A stretch of 64,000 nucleotides of DNA from Azospirillaceae bacterium (GTDB lineage: Bacteria > Pseudomonadota > Alphaproteobacteria > Azospirillales > Azospirillaceae), in the NCBI GenBank assembly GCA_035645145.1, contig DASQNC010000011.1, positions 26,756 to 90,755 of the forward strand, read 5' to 3'. Shown piece by piece: positions 22,282 through 30,632 of this stretch. Under the pieces are notes generated by a model. That model saw nothing but the letters and a program-made list of their open reading frames with translations. It did not search any database and had not been told where the DNA came from. Position 1 is the first letter of the stretch. Each line of letters begins with the position of its first letter. Both the position numbers and the translations under genes were made by a program.

Positions 22282-22306
22282 GGTCCGCGGTGACGCATCG
22301 CGGACC
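22282..22306. terminator. hairpin after rsmB
   Basis: Perfect 8-bp stem GGTCCGCG/CGCGGACC with a 9-nt loop, 18 bp after the rsmB stop, without a T-run. Plausible terminator separating rsmB from the acetyltransferase pair. Confidence 0.5.
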
Positions 22307-22381
22307 CTTGCCGTCCGTTCCGGCGTTGCTCACACTGGGTTCCTAGATGGTCCGTTGCCGGTCCAAGGAGGGTGACCGCCC

Positions 22382-22426
22382 ATGTCGCGCAACGCCAGAC
22401 CAGTCACCCGGGCGAGGGCGCCATGA
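22382..22426 (+). CDS. possible 14-codon leader ORF coupled to the first GNAT gene
   Basis: The best ribosome binding site in the area (AAGGAGGG, from 22365) is followed about 9 nt later by ATG 22382, which opens a 14-codon ORF (MSRNARPVTRARAP). Its TGA overlaps the ATG of the acetyltransferase at 22423 (ATGA). The peptide is basic and has no recognisable function; if translated it would deliver ribosomes to the next gene by coupling. It is too short to judge by content. Confidence 0.35.
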   Translation: MSRNARPVTRARAP

Positions 22427-23007
22427 GGGCGCAGGACGGCACGGTCGCGCGCCCGGCCGTGGGCCAGGTCCGCCGGGCCGTTCCGGCCGATGCGGCCGCG
22501 TTGGCGCAGGCCGATGTCCGGGCATGGCACGAAACCTATCCCGGCATCGTGCCGCAGCGTTTCCTTGACCGCCTGGATCCCCGGTACCGGGGCCGCTACT
22601 GGGACTCCATGCTGCGCGCCCCCGGGCGCCGGCCGGAAAGCGTGGTGTTCGTCGCCGAGATGGCCGGGCACGGCGTGGTCGGGTTCGGCGGCTGCGGGGA
22701 CGAGCGGGTGGGCCTGCCCCACGTCGACGGCGAGTTCCATGCCCTTTACCTGCTGAAGGTCGCCCAGGGCCTCGGCCTCGGCCAGCGGCTGATGCAGTCG
22801 ATGGCACGGGAATTGATCCTGCGCGGCTGCCGGACCGCATCGGTCTGGGTGCTGCGGGACAACGCCCGCGCGCGCAGGTTCTACGAGAAAATGGGCGGGC
22901 GGCTGACCGCCGAACGGCCGTTGGATTTCGACGGCACCGCGGTGATGGAGACGGCCTACACCTGGCCGGACGTCCGCCGTGTCCTTGATCGAGAGGGGGC
23001 GCCATGA
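22423..23007 (+). CDS. GNAT-family N-acetyltransferase (first of a tandem pair)
   Basis: Acetyl-CoA-dependent transferase fold, 194 aa. The acetyl-CoA loop reads LKVAQGLGLGQRLMQSMA (R/Q-x-x-G-x-G/A pattern), followed by the typical beta-bulge segment VWVLRDNARARRFYEKMGG. N-terminal WHETYPGIVP is shared with many stand-alone GNATs. Substrate unknown. The start at 22423 overlaps a short upstream ORF; a GTG at 22372 is an alternative but sits on top of the Shine-Dalgarno. The gene overlaps the next, homologous one by 4 bp. Confidence 0.8.
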   Translation: MRAQDGTVARPAVGQVRRAVPADAAALAQADVRAWHETYPGIVPQRFLDRLDPRYRGRYWDSMLRAPGRRPESVVFVAEMAGHGVVGFGGCGDERVGLPHVDGEFHALYLLKVAQGLGLGQRLMQSMARELILRGCRTASVWVLRDNARARRFYEKMGGRLTAERPLDFDGTAVMETAYTWPDVRRVLDREGAP

Positions 23008-23567
23008 ATGTGATCATCCGTCCGGCACGCCCGCAGGATGCGACGCAGATCGCGCGTGTCCACGTGTCGAGCTGGCGGTCCACATATCCGGGGATGCTGC
23101 CGTCGAACTATCTGGTCCGCATGTCCGTGCCGGTCCAGGCCGAACGCTGGCGCCGGCAGTTGCGGGATCCGCAACGGGCCAAGGGTACCTTCGTCGTGGC
23201 GGCCAGCAGCAGTGTCACGGGGACCGGCGTGGTCGGGTTCGGGTCCTGCGGCGCGCAGCGCACCGCGCTGGACGGGTTCCGGGGCGAATTCTACACGATC
23301 TACCTGCTGGACGAGGTGCAGGGCTTCGGCCTGGGCCGGCACCTGATGGCGGCCATGGCGGCCGACATGATGGGCGGCGGCATGGACTCCGCCCTGGTCT
23401 GGGTGCTGGGGAACAACCCGGCCCGTTGGTTCTACGAACGGCTGGGGGGCGAGAAGGTCGCCGAAATGCCGTCCGAGTTCGCCGGCGGCGCCATCACCGA
23501 GGTCGCGTACGGTTGGCGCGACCTGGCACCACTCGCCCGCTTGTCGGCAGGGCCGCGGGTGCGGTAG
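23004..23567 (+). CDS. GNAT-family N-acetyltransferase (second of a tandem pair)
   Basis: Paralogue of the preceding gene, 187 aa: the same layout ([55 protein letters not shown]). ATGA overlap with the first copy means translational coupling and argues that the two products act together, perhaps as a heterodimer or on related substrates. It lies 79 bp before guaA and on the same strand. Substrate unknown. Confidence 0.8.
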   Translation: MNVIIRPARPQDATQIARVHVSSWRSTYPGMLPSNYLVRMSVPVQAERWRRQLRDPQRAKGTFVVAASSSVTGTGVVGFGSCGAQRTALDGFRGEFYTIYLLDEVQGFGLGRHLMAAMAADMMGGGMDSALVWVLGNNPARWFYERLGGEKVAEMPSEFAGGAITEVAYGWRDLAPLARLSAGPRVR

Positions 23568-23646
23568 GGTCCCCGGCCTTCGCAACCCGATTGCGCGAAG
23601 GCCGCGCCGACAAGGGGCGCCGACCGCGCTGGAACGGCCCGCCCCC

Positions 23647-25230
23647 ATGTCCGCATCCCAAATGTCCGCATCCAAAGACTCCGTTTCCGAAATCGTCCTG
23701 ATCCTCGATTTCGGTTCGCAGGTGACCCAGCTCATCGCGCGCCGGGTGCGCGAGGCCGGAGTCTATTGCGAGATCCACCCCTTCACCTTCCCGGCCGAAC
23801 GGATCCGGGCGATGGCGCCCAAGGCCATCATCCTGTCCGGTGGCCCGGCCTCGGTCACCGAAGCGGGCAGCCCCCGCGCGCCGCAGGCGGTGTTCGAGAT
23901 GGGCGTGCCGGTGCTGGGCATCTGCTACGGCCAGCAGACCATGTGCATGCAACTCGGCGGCATGGTCGAGGGCAGCGACCACCGCGAGTTCGGCCGCGCC
24001 TTCGTCGATGTGCGCGAGCCGTCCGCCCTGTTCGACGGCGTCTGGAAGCCGGGCGCCCGCGAGCAGGTGTGGATGAGCCACGGCGACCGCGTCACCCGCC
24101 TTCCCGAAGGATTCCGGGTCGTCGCCACCAGCGAGGGCGCACCCTATGCCGCCGTCGCCGACGAGGACCGCCGCTTCTACGGCATCCAGTTCCACCCCGA
24201 GGTGGTGCACACCCCGCACGGGCACGAGCTGATCAAGAACTTCCTGTTCGGTGTCGCCGGCTGCCGGGGCGACTGGACCATGGCCGCCTTCCGGCAGGAG
24301 GCGGTGGCCCGCATCCGTGCCCAGGTGGGCAAGGGCCGGGTCATCTGCGGCCTGTCCGGCGGTGTGGACAGCTCGGTCGCGGCCGTCCTGATCCACGAGG
24401 CGATCGGCGACCAGTTGACCTGCATCTTCGTGGACCACGGCCTGCTGCGCCAGGGCGAGGCGGACGAGGTGGTGAAGCTGTTCCGCGACCACTACAACAT
24501 CCCGCTGGTGCACCGGGACGCGTCGGAGCTGTTCCTGGGCGGGCTGGCCGGCGTGTCCGACCCCGAGGTGAAGCGCAAGACCATCGGCCGCCTGTTCATC
24601 GACGTGTTCGAGCAGGAGGCGGCGAAGGTGGGCGGGGCCGATTTCCTGGCCCAGGGCACGCTGTACCCCGATGTGATCGAAAGCGTGTCCTTCACCGGCG
24701 GCCCGTCGGTCACCATCAAATCCCACCACAATGTCGGCGGCCTGCCCGAACGCATGCGCATGAAGCTGGTGGAGCCGCTGCGCGAGCTGTTCAAGGACGA
24801 AGTGCGGGCGCTCGGCCGCGAGCTGGGTCTGCCGGAGCGGCTGGTCGGCCGCCACCCGTTCCCCGGCCCCGGCCTCGCCATCCGCATCCCGGGCGAGGTG
24901 TCGCCCGAAAAGCTGGCGCTGCTGCGCAAGGTCGATGCGATCTTCCTGGAGGAGATCCGCAACGCCGGCCTGTACGACGCCATCTGGCAGGCGTTCGCGG
25001 TGCTGCTGCCGGTGCGCACGGTGGGCGTGATGGGCGACGGCCGCACCTACGACCACGCCTGCGCCCTGCGCGCCGTCACCTCCACCGACGGCATGACGGC
25101 CGAGGCCTATCCCTTCGACCCGGCGTTCCTGAACCGGGTGGCGACCCGGATCGTGAACGAGGTGCGCGGCGTCAACCGCGTCACCTACGACATCACCTCC
25201 AAGCCGCCCGGCACCATCGAGTGGGAGTGA
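23647..25230 (+). CDS. guaA: GMP synthase (glutamine-hydrolysing)
   Basis: Converts XMP to GMP using glutamine and ATP. It is 527 aa: a class I glutamine amidotransferase ([18 protein letters not shown]; catalytic Cys in [10 protein letters not shown]; His/Glu in [11 protein letters not shown]), an ATP-pyrophosphatase domain ([14 protein letters not shown] near 235) and the C-terminal dimerisation domain ending KPPGTIEWE. The start is one of two close ATGs (23647, [10 protein letters not shown], or 23662); the first is given. With guaB and rsmB it forms a guanine-nucleotide cluster. Leucine codons are almost all CTG (about 36 against 5 CTC). Confidence 0.96.
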   Translation: MSASQMSASKDSVSEIVLILDFGSQVTQLIARRVREAGVYCEIHPFTFPAERIRAMAPKAIILSGGPASVTEAGSPRAPQAVFEMGVPVLGICYGQQTMCMQLGGMVEGSDHREFGRAFVDVREPSALFDGVWKPGAREQVWMSHGDRVTRLPEGFRVVATSEGAPYAAVADEDRRFYGIQFHPEVVHTPHGHELIKNFLFGVAGCRGDWTMAAFRQEAVARIRAQVGKGRVICGLSGGVDSSVAAVLIHEAIGDQLTCIFVDHGLLRQGEADEVVKLFRDHYNIPLVHRDASELFLGGLAGVSDPEVKRKTIGRLFIDVFEQEAAKVGGADFLAQGTLYPDVIESVSFTGGPSVTIKSHHNVGGLPERMRMKLVEPLRELFKDEVRALGRELGLPERLVGRHPFPGPGLAIRIPGEVSPEKLALLRKVDAIFLEEIRNAGLYDAIWQAFAVLLPVRTVGVMGDGRTYDHACALRAVTSTDGMTAEAYPFDPAFLNRVATRIVNEVRGVNRVTYDITSKPPGTIEWE

Positions 25231-25235
25231 GCGGA

Positions 25236-25281
25236 CACCGGTCCGGCGCACGGTTGGTTGCACCCGTGCGCCGGACCGGTG
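25236..25281. terminator. strong bidirectional hairpin between guaA and the GST gene
   Basis: Perfect 17-bp inverted repeat (CACCGGTCCGGCGCACG and its complement) with a 12-nt loop, between convergent stop codons 5 bp and 7 bp away on each side. There is no U-tract, but the stem is the most stable in this part of the window. Confidence 0.75.
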
Positions 25282-25287
25282 CTGTCC

Positions 25288-25926
25288 TCAACCGGCCGTC
25301 GAGGGCTGTGGCGGGATCAGCGCGTCGTCGATTTCCCGCGCACGCACGGCGGCCGGCCGCGCGCTGATCCGGTTCCAATACTGTTCGAACACCGGGCGCT
25401 TCTCGATGAGGCCGAATGCCATCCCGAAGCCAAGGAAAGACCCGAAATAAAGGTCGGCGGCGGTGAAGCGGTCCCCGACCAGGTACTCCCGCCCGGAAAC
25501 CGCGCCTTCCATTGCGTTCATCACGTCGGCGTAGCTGCCGTAGCCCACCATCCCGCGCCGGTCCGGCGGGACCTCAAGGTTGAAGGCTTTGGCGTTCGTA
25601 GCGGCCTCCATAGGGCCGGCGGCGAAGAACATCCAGCGATAGTAGGGGCCGCGGAGGCGGTCGCCGGGCGGCGGTGCCAGCCCTGCCTCGGGGAAGGCGT
25701 CGGCAAGATAGGTGCAGATGGCGGCGGACTCGGTCACAACCGTGTCGCCGTGGCGGATTGCCGGCACCTTGCCCATCGGGTTGATCGCAAGATAGGCGGG
25801 GGCCTTCATGGTCGTGCCGTACTCGAGCAGTTCGGTGCGGTACGGCCGTCCGATCTCCTCTAGCATCCAACGGACAGTGCGCCCGCGCGACATCGGGTGA
25901 GTGTAGAAGACCAGATCCTCGGCCAT
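25288..25926 (-). CDS. glutathione S-transferase family protein
   Basis: Cytosolic GST fold, 212 aa. The N-terminal thioredoxin-like domain has LVFYTHPMSRGRTVRWMLEE and the glutathione-binding cis-proline/serine region GKVPAIRHGDTVVTESAAIC, followed by the helical domain (FTAADLYFGSFLGFGMAF). Detoxification by glutathione conjugation is the family role; substrate unknown. The start at 25926 has AAGGAGAG upstream; the frame extends to 26178 but without family similarity. Confidence 0.88.
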   Translation of the reverse strand: MAEDLVFYTHPMSRGRTVRWMLEEIGRPYRTELLEYGTTMKAPAYLAINPMGKVPAIRHGDTVVTESAAICTYLADAFPEAGLAPPPGDRLRGPYYRWMFFAAGPMEAATNAKAFNLEVPPDRRGMVGYGSYADVMNAMEGAVSGREYLVGDRFTAADLYFGSFLGFGMAFGLIEKRPVFEQYWNRISARPAAVRAREIDDALIPPQPSTAG

Positions 25927-26376
25927 GGCGGACTCTCCTTTGATCCCGTGGCGAACCGGCGCAAGCCGGGGCAATGGCGGTGCCCTGCGCCCCGTTTGGC
26001 TGCGTCGGACGGCTGCCTGCAGGCAAGCACCCGTTCCAGTGGGTCGCAATCGAATTCTCCGAAACCATCGATTCGCAGCGGGGCCTTGGCGCCGCCTTCT
26101 TCGTGCCGCCACCACGCAACTCACCGGTTTCATTGGGAAGCAGGGCAGGGGGGCTGTGATCTCTTGAGTCCGCGGCACAAGAACGGGCTACAAGCTGTTC
26201 ATTGGTAAACCCTCCCGGTGAGAGGGAGGGATCCGGGTTGGAATAGGCCCGTGCCCACGTCCGGTGGGCCCCGTCTGTTCGCAGTGGAACGTCGGTTCGG
26301 AACGGAATGAGAACATTCTCGTTGATGTTCTTAATCCGTTCTCTTAACTTCGCCACGTCAACGAACGGAGACAGAC
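25927..26376. other. 450-bp gap between the GST gene and a small ORF
   Basis: Less GC-rich than its surroundings. I see a CCCTCCC/GGGAGGG hairpin (26210-26230) and a short palindrome GAGAA-CA-TTCTC (26309-26320) in a TTC/GAA-rich stretch about 60 bp before the small ORF at 26377, which could be an operator. Overlapping open frames across 25897-26208 have no homology or ribosome binding site that I can recognise. GST promoter sequences must lie near 25930-26000. Confidence 0.4.
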
Positions 26377-26577
26377 ATGCCGATCCTCAGGGCTGCCGCC
26401 GAGTTCCTCGCCATCACCGCGCTGTTCGGAACGCTTTATGCCTGGACGGTGGTCGGATCGGTCGAGCCCGCCGGTTCCCAAGCCGCATCATCCCGGACGG
26501 CCGCCGCGGCCGGTGCCCGGACGCCCGCGCCGACGGGCGAGGTGCGCGACCTGCGGCAGGTGGCGGAAGCGCGCTGA
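26377..26577 (+). CDS. small membrane-anchored hypothetical protein
   Basis: A 66-aa protein with one N-terminal hydrophobic segment (LAITALFGTLYAWTVVG) and an Ala/Pro/Arg-rich tail, so probably a single-pass inner-membrane peptide. ACGGAGAC precedes the ATG at a suitable distance. I do not recognise a family. It converges with kynA 37 bp away. Confidence 0.55.
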   Translation: MPILRAAAEFLAITALFGTLYAWTVVGSVEPAGSQAASSRTAAAAGARTPAPTGEVRDLRQVAEAR

Positions 26578-26597
26578 GCCCCCGTCGCGGCCGTATC

Positions 26598-26614
26598 CGG
26601 GGCGCGCGGCCCCG
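26598..26614. terminator. short hairpin between convergent genes
   Basis: CGGGGC/GCCCCG stem with a 5-nt loop ending exactly at the kynA stop codon; a small GC-rich stem between convergent genes, no T-run. Confidence 0.35.
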
Positions 26615-27475
26615 TCAGATCCGCGTGCGCACTTCCCACAGTTCGGGGAAGAACACCGTGTCCAGCGCCTTGCGCAGGTAGCCCACGCCGGCGGTGCCCC
26701 CGGTGCCGGGCTTGCCACCGATGATCCGCTCCACCGTCATGCGGTGGCGGAAGCGCCACTGCTGGAACGCATCCTCGAGGTCCAGGAGCTTTTCGGCGAG
26801 CTCGTACAGGTCCCAATAGGTTTCGGGGTGGCGGTAGACCTCTTCCCACGCGGCGAGCACGCTGGCGTCCAGGCTGTGCGGCGTGCGCCAATCCCGTTCC
26901 AGAAGTGCCTTGTCGATGGCGAAGCCGCGCCGGGCCAGCAGCAGGATCGCCTCGTCGTACAGGCTTGGCCGTGCCAGCCGTTCCTGAAGCATATCGTAGC
27001 GGTCGGTCTGGTGCCGATGGGGTTCGGCCAGGCGTCCGTCTTTGTTGCCCAGCGTGAATTCCAGCATCCTGTATTGGAAGGACTGGAATCCCGACGACTT
27101 GCCGAGGTAGGGGCGGAACTGGACGTAATCGGCCGGCGTCATGGTGGACAGGACGGTCCAAGCCTGGATCAACTGTTCCTGGATGCGCGATACCCGCGCC
27201 AGCATTTTGAAAGCCGGGCGCAGTTCGCCCGACCGGATCTGGCGCAGCGCCGCTTCCAGTTCGTGCAGCGCCAGCTTCATCCACAGCTCCTTGGCCTGGT
27301 GGATGATGATGAACAGCATCTCGTCGTGTTCGGGGCTCAGCGGCTTCTGCGCCCCCAGGATCTCGTCCAGACGCAGGTATTCGCCATAGCCCATGGCTTG
27401 GCTGAAATCGGTGTAGGCGCCTGCGGCGATCCCGTCGTCGCCGAGGCGGTCGCCGTCCTTGCCGGCTGCGGCCAT
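26615..27475 (-). CDS. kynA: tryptophan 2,3-dioxygenase
   Basis: Haem enzyme opening the indole ring of L-tryptophan to N-formylkynurenine. It is 286 aa, the bacterial length. Conserved blocks include [60 protein letters not shown], and the haem-ligand region [19 protein letters not shown] near residue 250. The other kynurenine genes (kynB, kynU) are not in the window, so the gene stands alone. The start at 27475 gives an N-terminus of about 20 less-conserved residues. Confidence 0.95.
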   Translation of the reverse strand: MAAAGKDGDRLGDDGIAAGAYTDFSQAMGYGEYLRLDEILGAQKPLSPEHDEMLFIIIHQAKELWMKLALHELEAALRQIRSGELRPAFKMLARVSRIQEQLIQAWTVLSTMTPADYVQFRPYLGKSSGFQSFQYRMLEFTLGNKDGRLAEPHRHQTDRYDMLQERLARPSLYDEAILLLARRGFAIDKALLERDWRTPHSLDASVLAAWEEVYRHPETYWDLYELAEKLLDLEDAFQQWRFRHRMTVERIIGGKPGTGGTAGVGYLRKALDTVFFPELWEVRTRI

Positions 27476-27510
27476 TGCGGCCTCCCTCGTTCCTCTGTTT
27501 GCCGCCCACC

Positions 27511-28143
27511 CTACACCTGTGCGGCGCTCGGGTGCAGGTGCGGCGAATACCCCTCACGAAGCACCGCCACGAGAGGTTCCGGCGTCAGGACGTCCACCGG
27601 GCCGTGCGGACGGGCGACGGCCATGTCGTAGCCCGACGGGGACCAGCGCAGCAGCCGACCGCCCAGGACCAGCCACGCGTTCGGATCGTCGGGCCGGACG
27701 ATCATCGCGCCGTCCGGAAGCCGGGCCGGATCCGCGGTCCAGCGCCCTTGTGCGGTCCGGGCGGCATGCAGCACCCGGTCGATCGAGGGCGCCCGCCAAC
27801 CCTTTCCGGAACCGTCGACGGGATGGGCCACGGGATGCGCGCGGGCCCATGCGGCACGGAAGGCGTCGTAGCGGTCGCGCCGGCATTCCGCGCAGGGGCG
27901 GTGGCCGGCCGCCAGGGCCGTGGCCTCGTCCAGGAAGAACAGTTCGGTGTACCGGCCGGGCTGCATCAGCGCACGTCGCCGGTCTTTGAAACGGGTTAGG
28001 CAGCAGATCCAGGCCCGGCCGGCCCATCGGCGCCGGATCGTCCCGGATGCATCGTGCAGACAACCGCGGTTACCCAGGAACAGGCCGCGGTCGGGCACCG
28101 CGACCAGTTCGTTGAAGGGGGTGACGCGGTTCCGGTGCGGCAT
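27511..28143 (-). CDS. conserved hypothetical protein with a CxxC segment
   Basis: A 210-aa protein. The N-terminus ([27 protein letters not shown]) and [18 protein letters not shown] near residue 98 look like a family I remember from alphaproteobacteria. The CxxC with following basic residues recalls the metal-binding region of Ada, but only loosely. No transmembrane segment. Start at 28143 preferred over 28179. Function unknown. It lies just upstream of kynA on the same strand (35 bp), which hints at co-transcription but not at a role. Confidence 0.65.
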   Translation of the reverse strand: MPHRNRVTPFNELVAVPDRGLFLGNRGCLHDASGTIRRRWAGRAWICCLTRFKDRRRALMQPGRYTELFFLDEATALAAGHRPCAECRRDRYDAFRAAWARAHPVAHPVDGSGKGWRAPSIDRVLHAARTAQGRWTADPARLPDGAMIVRPDDPNAWLVLGGRLLRWSPSGYDMAVARPHGPVDVLTPEPLVAVLREGYSPHLHPSAAQV

Positions 28144-28266
28144 GCCCCGACTGGACCCGCGCGGGGCGCCGCGGGTCAAGACGCGATCGACTGGGGGGGG
28201 ATGGAACCGACCGGCCGTCCCCCGGTTCTCAGCGGGCGTTGCCTGTCAAGGAACGGAGGACCGAGA

Positions 28267-29415
28267 ATGTTCACCCGCGCCGACCTCGATGCCCTGCTGC
28301 AGGATCCCGGGACGCCGGCCGTCTCCATCTACCTTCCCACCCATGTGGCGGGTCGTGAGGTGCGCCAGGATCCCATCCGCTTCCGCAAGCTTCTGGACGA
28401 GGCCCGCCGCCAGTTGGAGGCGAACGGAATGCGCGGCTCGGAGGTGGATGCGTTCCTGGCACCGGCCAACGCCCTTTTGAACCGGGAGCATTATTGGCGG
28501 CGTCAGGCCCGCGGGCTGGCGGTGTTCCTTGCTCCCGGCCGCTTCCACGAGCACCGGGTGGACGCGCAGGTGCCCGAACGCCTGCTGATCGCCCCGCATT
28601 TCCACGTGAAGCCGCTGCTCCCCCTGTTCGAGGTGGACGGAAAGTTCCTGTTGCTGTGCATGGCGCTGAAGCGCATCGCCCTGTTCCAGGGCGACCGTTT
28701 CGGGCTGCATCAGATCCCGCTCAGCGAACTGCCCGCCGGGATCGAAGCCGTGATGGGCGAACCGGACGAGGAGGGCCGCATCAACTGGCGCGTCCCGGAA
28801 ACCCCGGCACAAGGCGGCACCGGCGGTTCGAACCGCGGCATGGCGGGCGGGCAGGACCATCCGGAGGCCAATTCCGGCGGCACCCTGACCTGGCTGTCCG
28901 AATTGGACCGCATGATGCACAAGCGGTTCGCCAACGATCCGGCGCCGCTGGTCGTGATCGGCACCGAGGACGTGGTCGGCGATTGGGCCAAGATCACCCG
29001 CATGGCCGAGCGCATGGCGTCCCGGTTGCACAAGAACCCGTTCGGCCTGGATCAGGAAACGCTGCACGGCATCGCCTTCGAGGCGGTGAGGCCGGTCCTG
29101 GACGTGAAGCGCAGCGAACCCGTGTCCGATTTGAAGCCGGGCGCGCCGCTTTCCGCGTGGGAATTGACGGATGTGATCGCGGCGGCGGTCCAGGGCCGGG
29201 TCGACCGGCTGCTGGTGGCCTGTGACACGGAGGCCTGGGGCCGCTTGGACGAAGGATCGGGCCGGGCGTTCCCGCACCTGCGCTACGAACCGGGTGACGA
29301 GGACCTGCTGGACCGCGCCGCCGCGCTGGCGTTGAAGACGGGGGCACCGGTGCACGCCCTGCGCCGGGACGAAATGCCGGATGGTCGCATGATCGCGGCC
29401 CGCCTGCGATATTGA
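28267..29415 (+). CDS. baeRF-type (bacterial archaeo-eukaryotic release-factor-like) protein
   Basis: A 382-aa soluble protein. N-terminal MFTRADLDALLQDPGTPAVS, VSIYLPTHVAGREVRQDP and ARGLAVFLAPGRFHEHRV are characteristic of proteins annotated as baeRF families, related to the eRF1 central/C-terminal domains and the Pelota/L7Ae-like fold. A Gly/Asn-rich linker (about 180-200) separates the two halves. Function is not established; a role in ribosome-associated rescue has been proposed for the superfamily. GGAGGA precedes the ATG. The divergent neighbour is the CxxC hypothetical protein. Confidence 0.72.
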   Translation: MFTRADLDALLQDPGTPAVSIYLPTHVAGREVRQDPIRFRKLLDEARRQLEANGMRGSEVDAFLAPANALLNREHYWRRQARGLAVFLAPGRFHEHRVDAQVPERLLIAPHFHVKPLLPLFEVDGKFLLLCMALKRIALFQGDRFGLHQIPLSELPAGIEAVMGEPDEEGRINWRVPETPAQGGTGGSNRGMAGGQDHPEANSGGTLTWLSELDRMMHKRFANDPAPLVVIGTEDVVGDWAKITRMAERMASRLHKNPFGLDQETLHGIAFEAVRPVLDVKRSEPVSDLKPGAPLSAWELTDVIAAAVQGRVDRLLVACDTEAWGRLDEGSGRAFPHLRYEPGDEDLLDRAAALALKTGAPVHALRRDEMPDGRMIAARLRY

Positions 29416-29454
29416 GACCCCGCGATACTGAGACGGGGCGAGCTGAAAATGCAG

Positions 29455-29480
29455 CGGGGGAAGGCGGCCGCCTTCCCCCG
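29455..29480. terminator. bidirectional palindrome after the baeRF-type gene
   Basis: A perfect 26-bp palindrome (13-bp arms, CGGGGGAAGGCGG) followed by TTTGCTCCT, between the converging baeRF-type gene and the helix-turn-helix gene. Good candidate for a shared terminator. Confidence 0.65.
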
Positions 29481-29500
29481 TTTGCTCCTATGGCCGTGCC

Positions 29501-30370
29501 TTAACCGGCGGTCCCGGTCGGCGTGCGCCGCGCCGCCCGGTGCCAGGGGATCGGAATCGGGCGTGCCGCCTGCTCGTCCCGCCGCGTGGCGGAGATGTCG
29601 ATCTCGATGCGGGCGAGCGCCTTGCGCAGTTCGTGAATGGCGTCGTTCAGTTGCTGGATGCTCTGCTCACCCGAATGCTGGCGCCACGTCCGGTAGGCGG
29701 CCAGGGTCGCCCGCGCGGTTTCGCGCAGGCGGCCTTCCACCGCATCCACGGGGGCCGGTTCGGTCCGTCCCGCCGGCGACCCGCCGGGACGCGGGGGGGC
29801 CTCGCTCGCAGGCTGGCCCGCAGGAGCCGCGGCAACGCCTGCCGGCTGGGTTGCAGGGGCCGTTGCAACGGGCGCGGGCGCCGGAGTGGGGACCGGCGCT
29901 GGAGCCGTCGAGGGCGCGGACACCGAACGCAGGCCGATTTGCCCGGTGATGCGGGTGTGCGGTGCCGGGGTGTTTGGGGCCGGCGCAGCAACGGCCGCCG
30001 GACGTGCAGGCGGAGTGGGTGTTGCTTCCGCGCTGGGCGAAGCCGTCGCGACGGGGGCCACGGGCTCATTGGCCACGGGCTCATTGGCCCCGGGTTCATT
30101 GGCCGGGGGTTCATTGGCCGGGGACGGTGCCTCGGTGGCCTCGGACCCGGGTCCGGCCGCTTCGGCCTTCTTCAAAATGTACGAGATTGCGCTGGGCGTG
30201 CAGTCGAACTCGCGTGCGATGGCGGACAGCGTGGCCCCCGCACGATGCATTTCGACGATCCGCGGCCAAGCGGACTGTGGGATGCGGCCGCGACGCTTCG
30301 GCTGGTCCCCCTCTGCCTCAGGGACGCTCTTATGAATGTCGCTCGGCTGCCAGGTATCGGAGGGGCTCAT
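29501..30370 (-). CDS. helix-turn-helix protein with Ala/Pro-rich repeat linker
   Basis: A 289-aa protein. Residues about 25-70 (RRGRIPQSAWPRIVEM, then ATLSAIAREFDCTPSAISYI) form a resolvase-like helix-turn-helix, the sort that reads DNA as a monomer or dimer. A long Ala/Pro-rich disordered linker follows, including four ANEP-x units, then a C-terminal helical segment (LRETARATLAAYRTWRQ, IQQLNDAIHELRKALARIE) likely to form a coiled coil. Probably a DNA-binding regulator; target unknown. Start at 30370 rather than 30529 because the extension has no family-like sequence. The 262-bp upstream gap to the amidase end contains its promoter region. Confidence 0.65.
   Translation of the reverse strand: MSPSDTWQPSDIHKSVPEAEGDQPKRRGRIPQSAWPRIVEMHRAGATLSAIAREFDCTPSAISYILKKAEAAGPGSEATEAPSPANEPPANEPGANEPVANEPVAPVATASPSAEATPTPPARPAAVAAPAPNTPAPHTRITGQIGLRSVSAPSTAPAPVPTPAPAPVATAPATQPAGVAAAPAGQPASEAPPRPGGSPAGRTEPAPVDAVEGRLRETARATLAAYRTWRQHSGEQSIQQLNDAIHELRKALARIEIDISATRRDEQAARPIPIPWHRAARRTPTGTAG
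30061..30120. repeat. four tandem 15-bp repeats inside the helix-turn-helix gene
   Basis: Four consecutive units of the form cgggYtcattggccN encode (on the minus strand) ANEPP-ANEPG-ANEPV-ANEPV-like pentapeptides. The units differ at one to three positions. Because 15 bp is a multiple of three, copy number can change without a frameshift. Confidence 0.85.
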
Positions 30371-30632
30371 CGGATCTCGCGTCGACTTGATGGATTTCAA
30401 AAAGCACCACGCGCGCGCTCCCTGAGGATCGCGCCACCGGTCGCACCGTCTTCGGGGGGCCTGCGACCGCAAATAATGGTGATTGCGTAAGATTACCAGT
30501 GCTGTCGTTCGGCGAAAACCGAATTCCACCCTTTCCGCGCGACTGTCCGGGGGGCGCGGCTTTCAAATGCCGTTCCGGCGCAGTTCCGACCGGCGCGCGC
30601 ACGTTGAAGCGGTGCGCCCCGGATTGTCGGGA

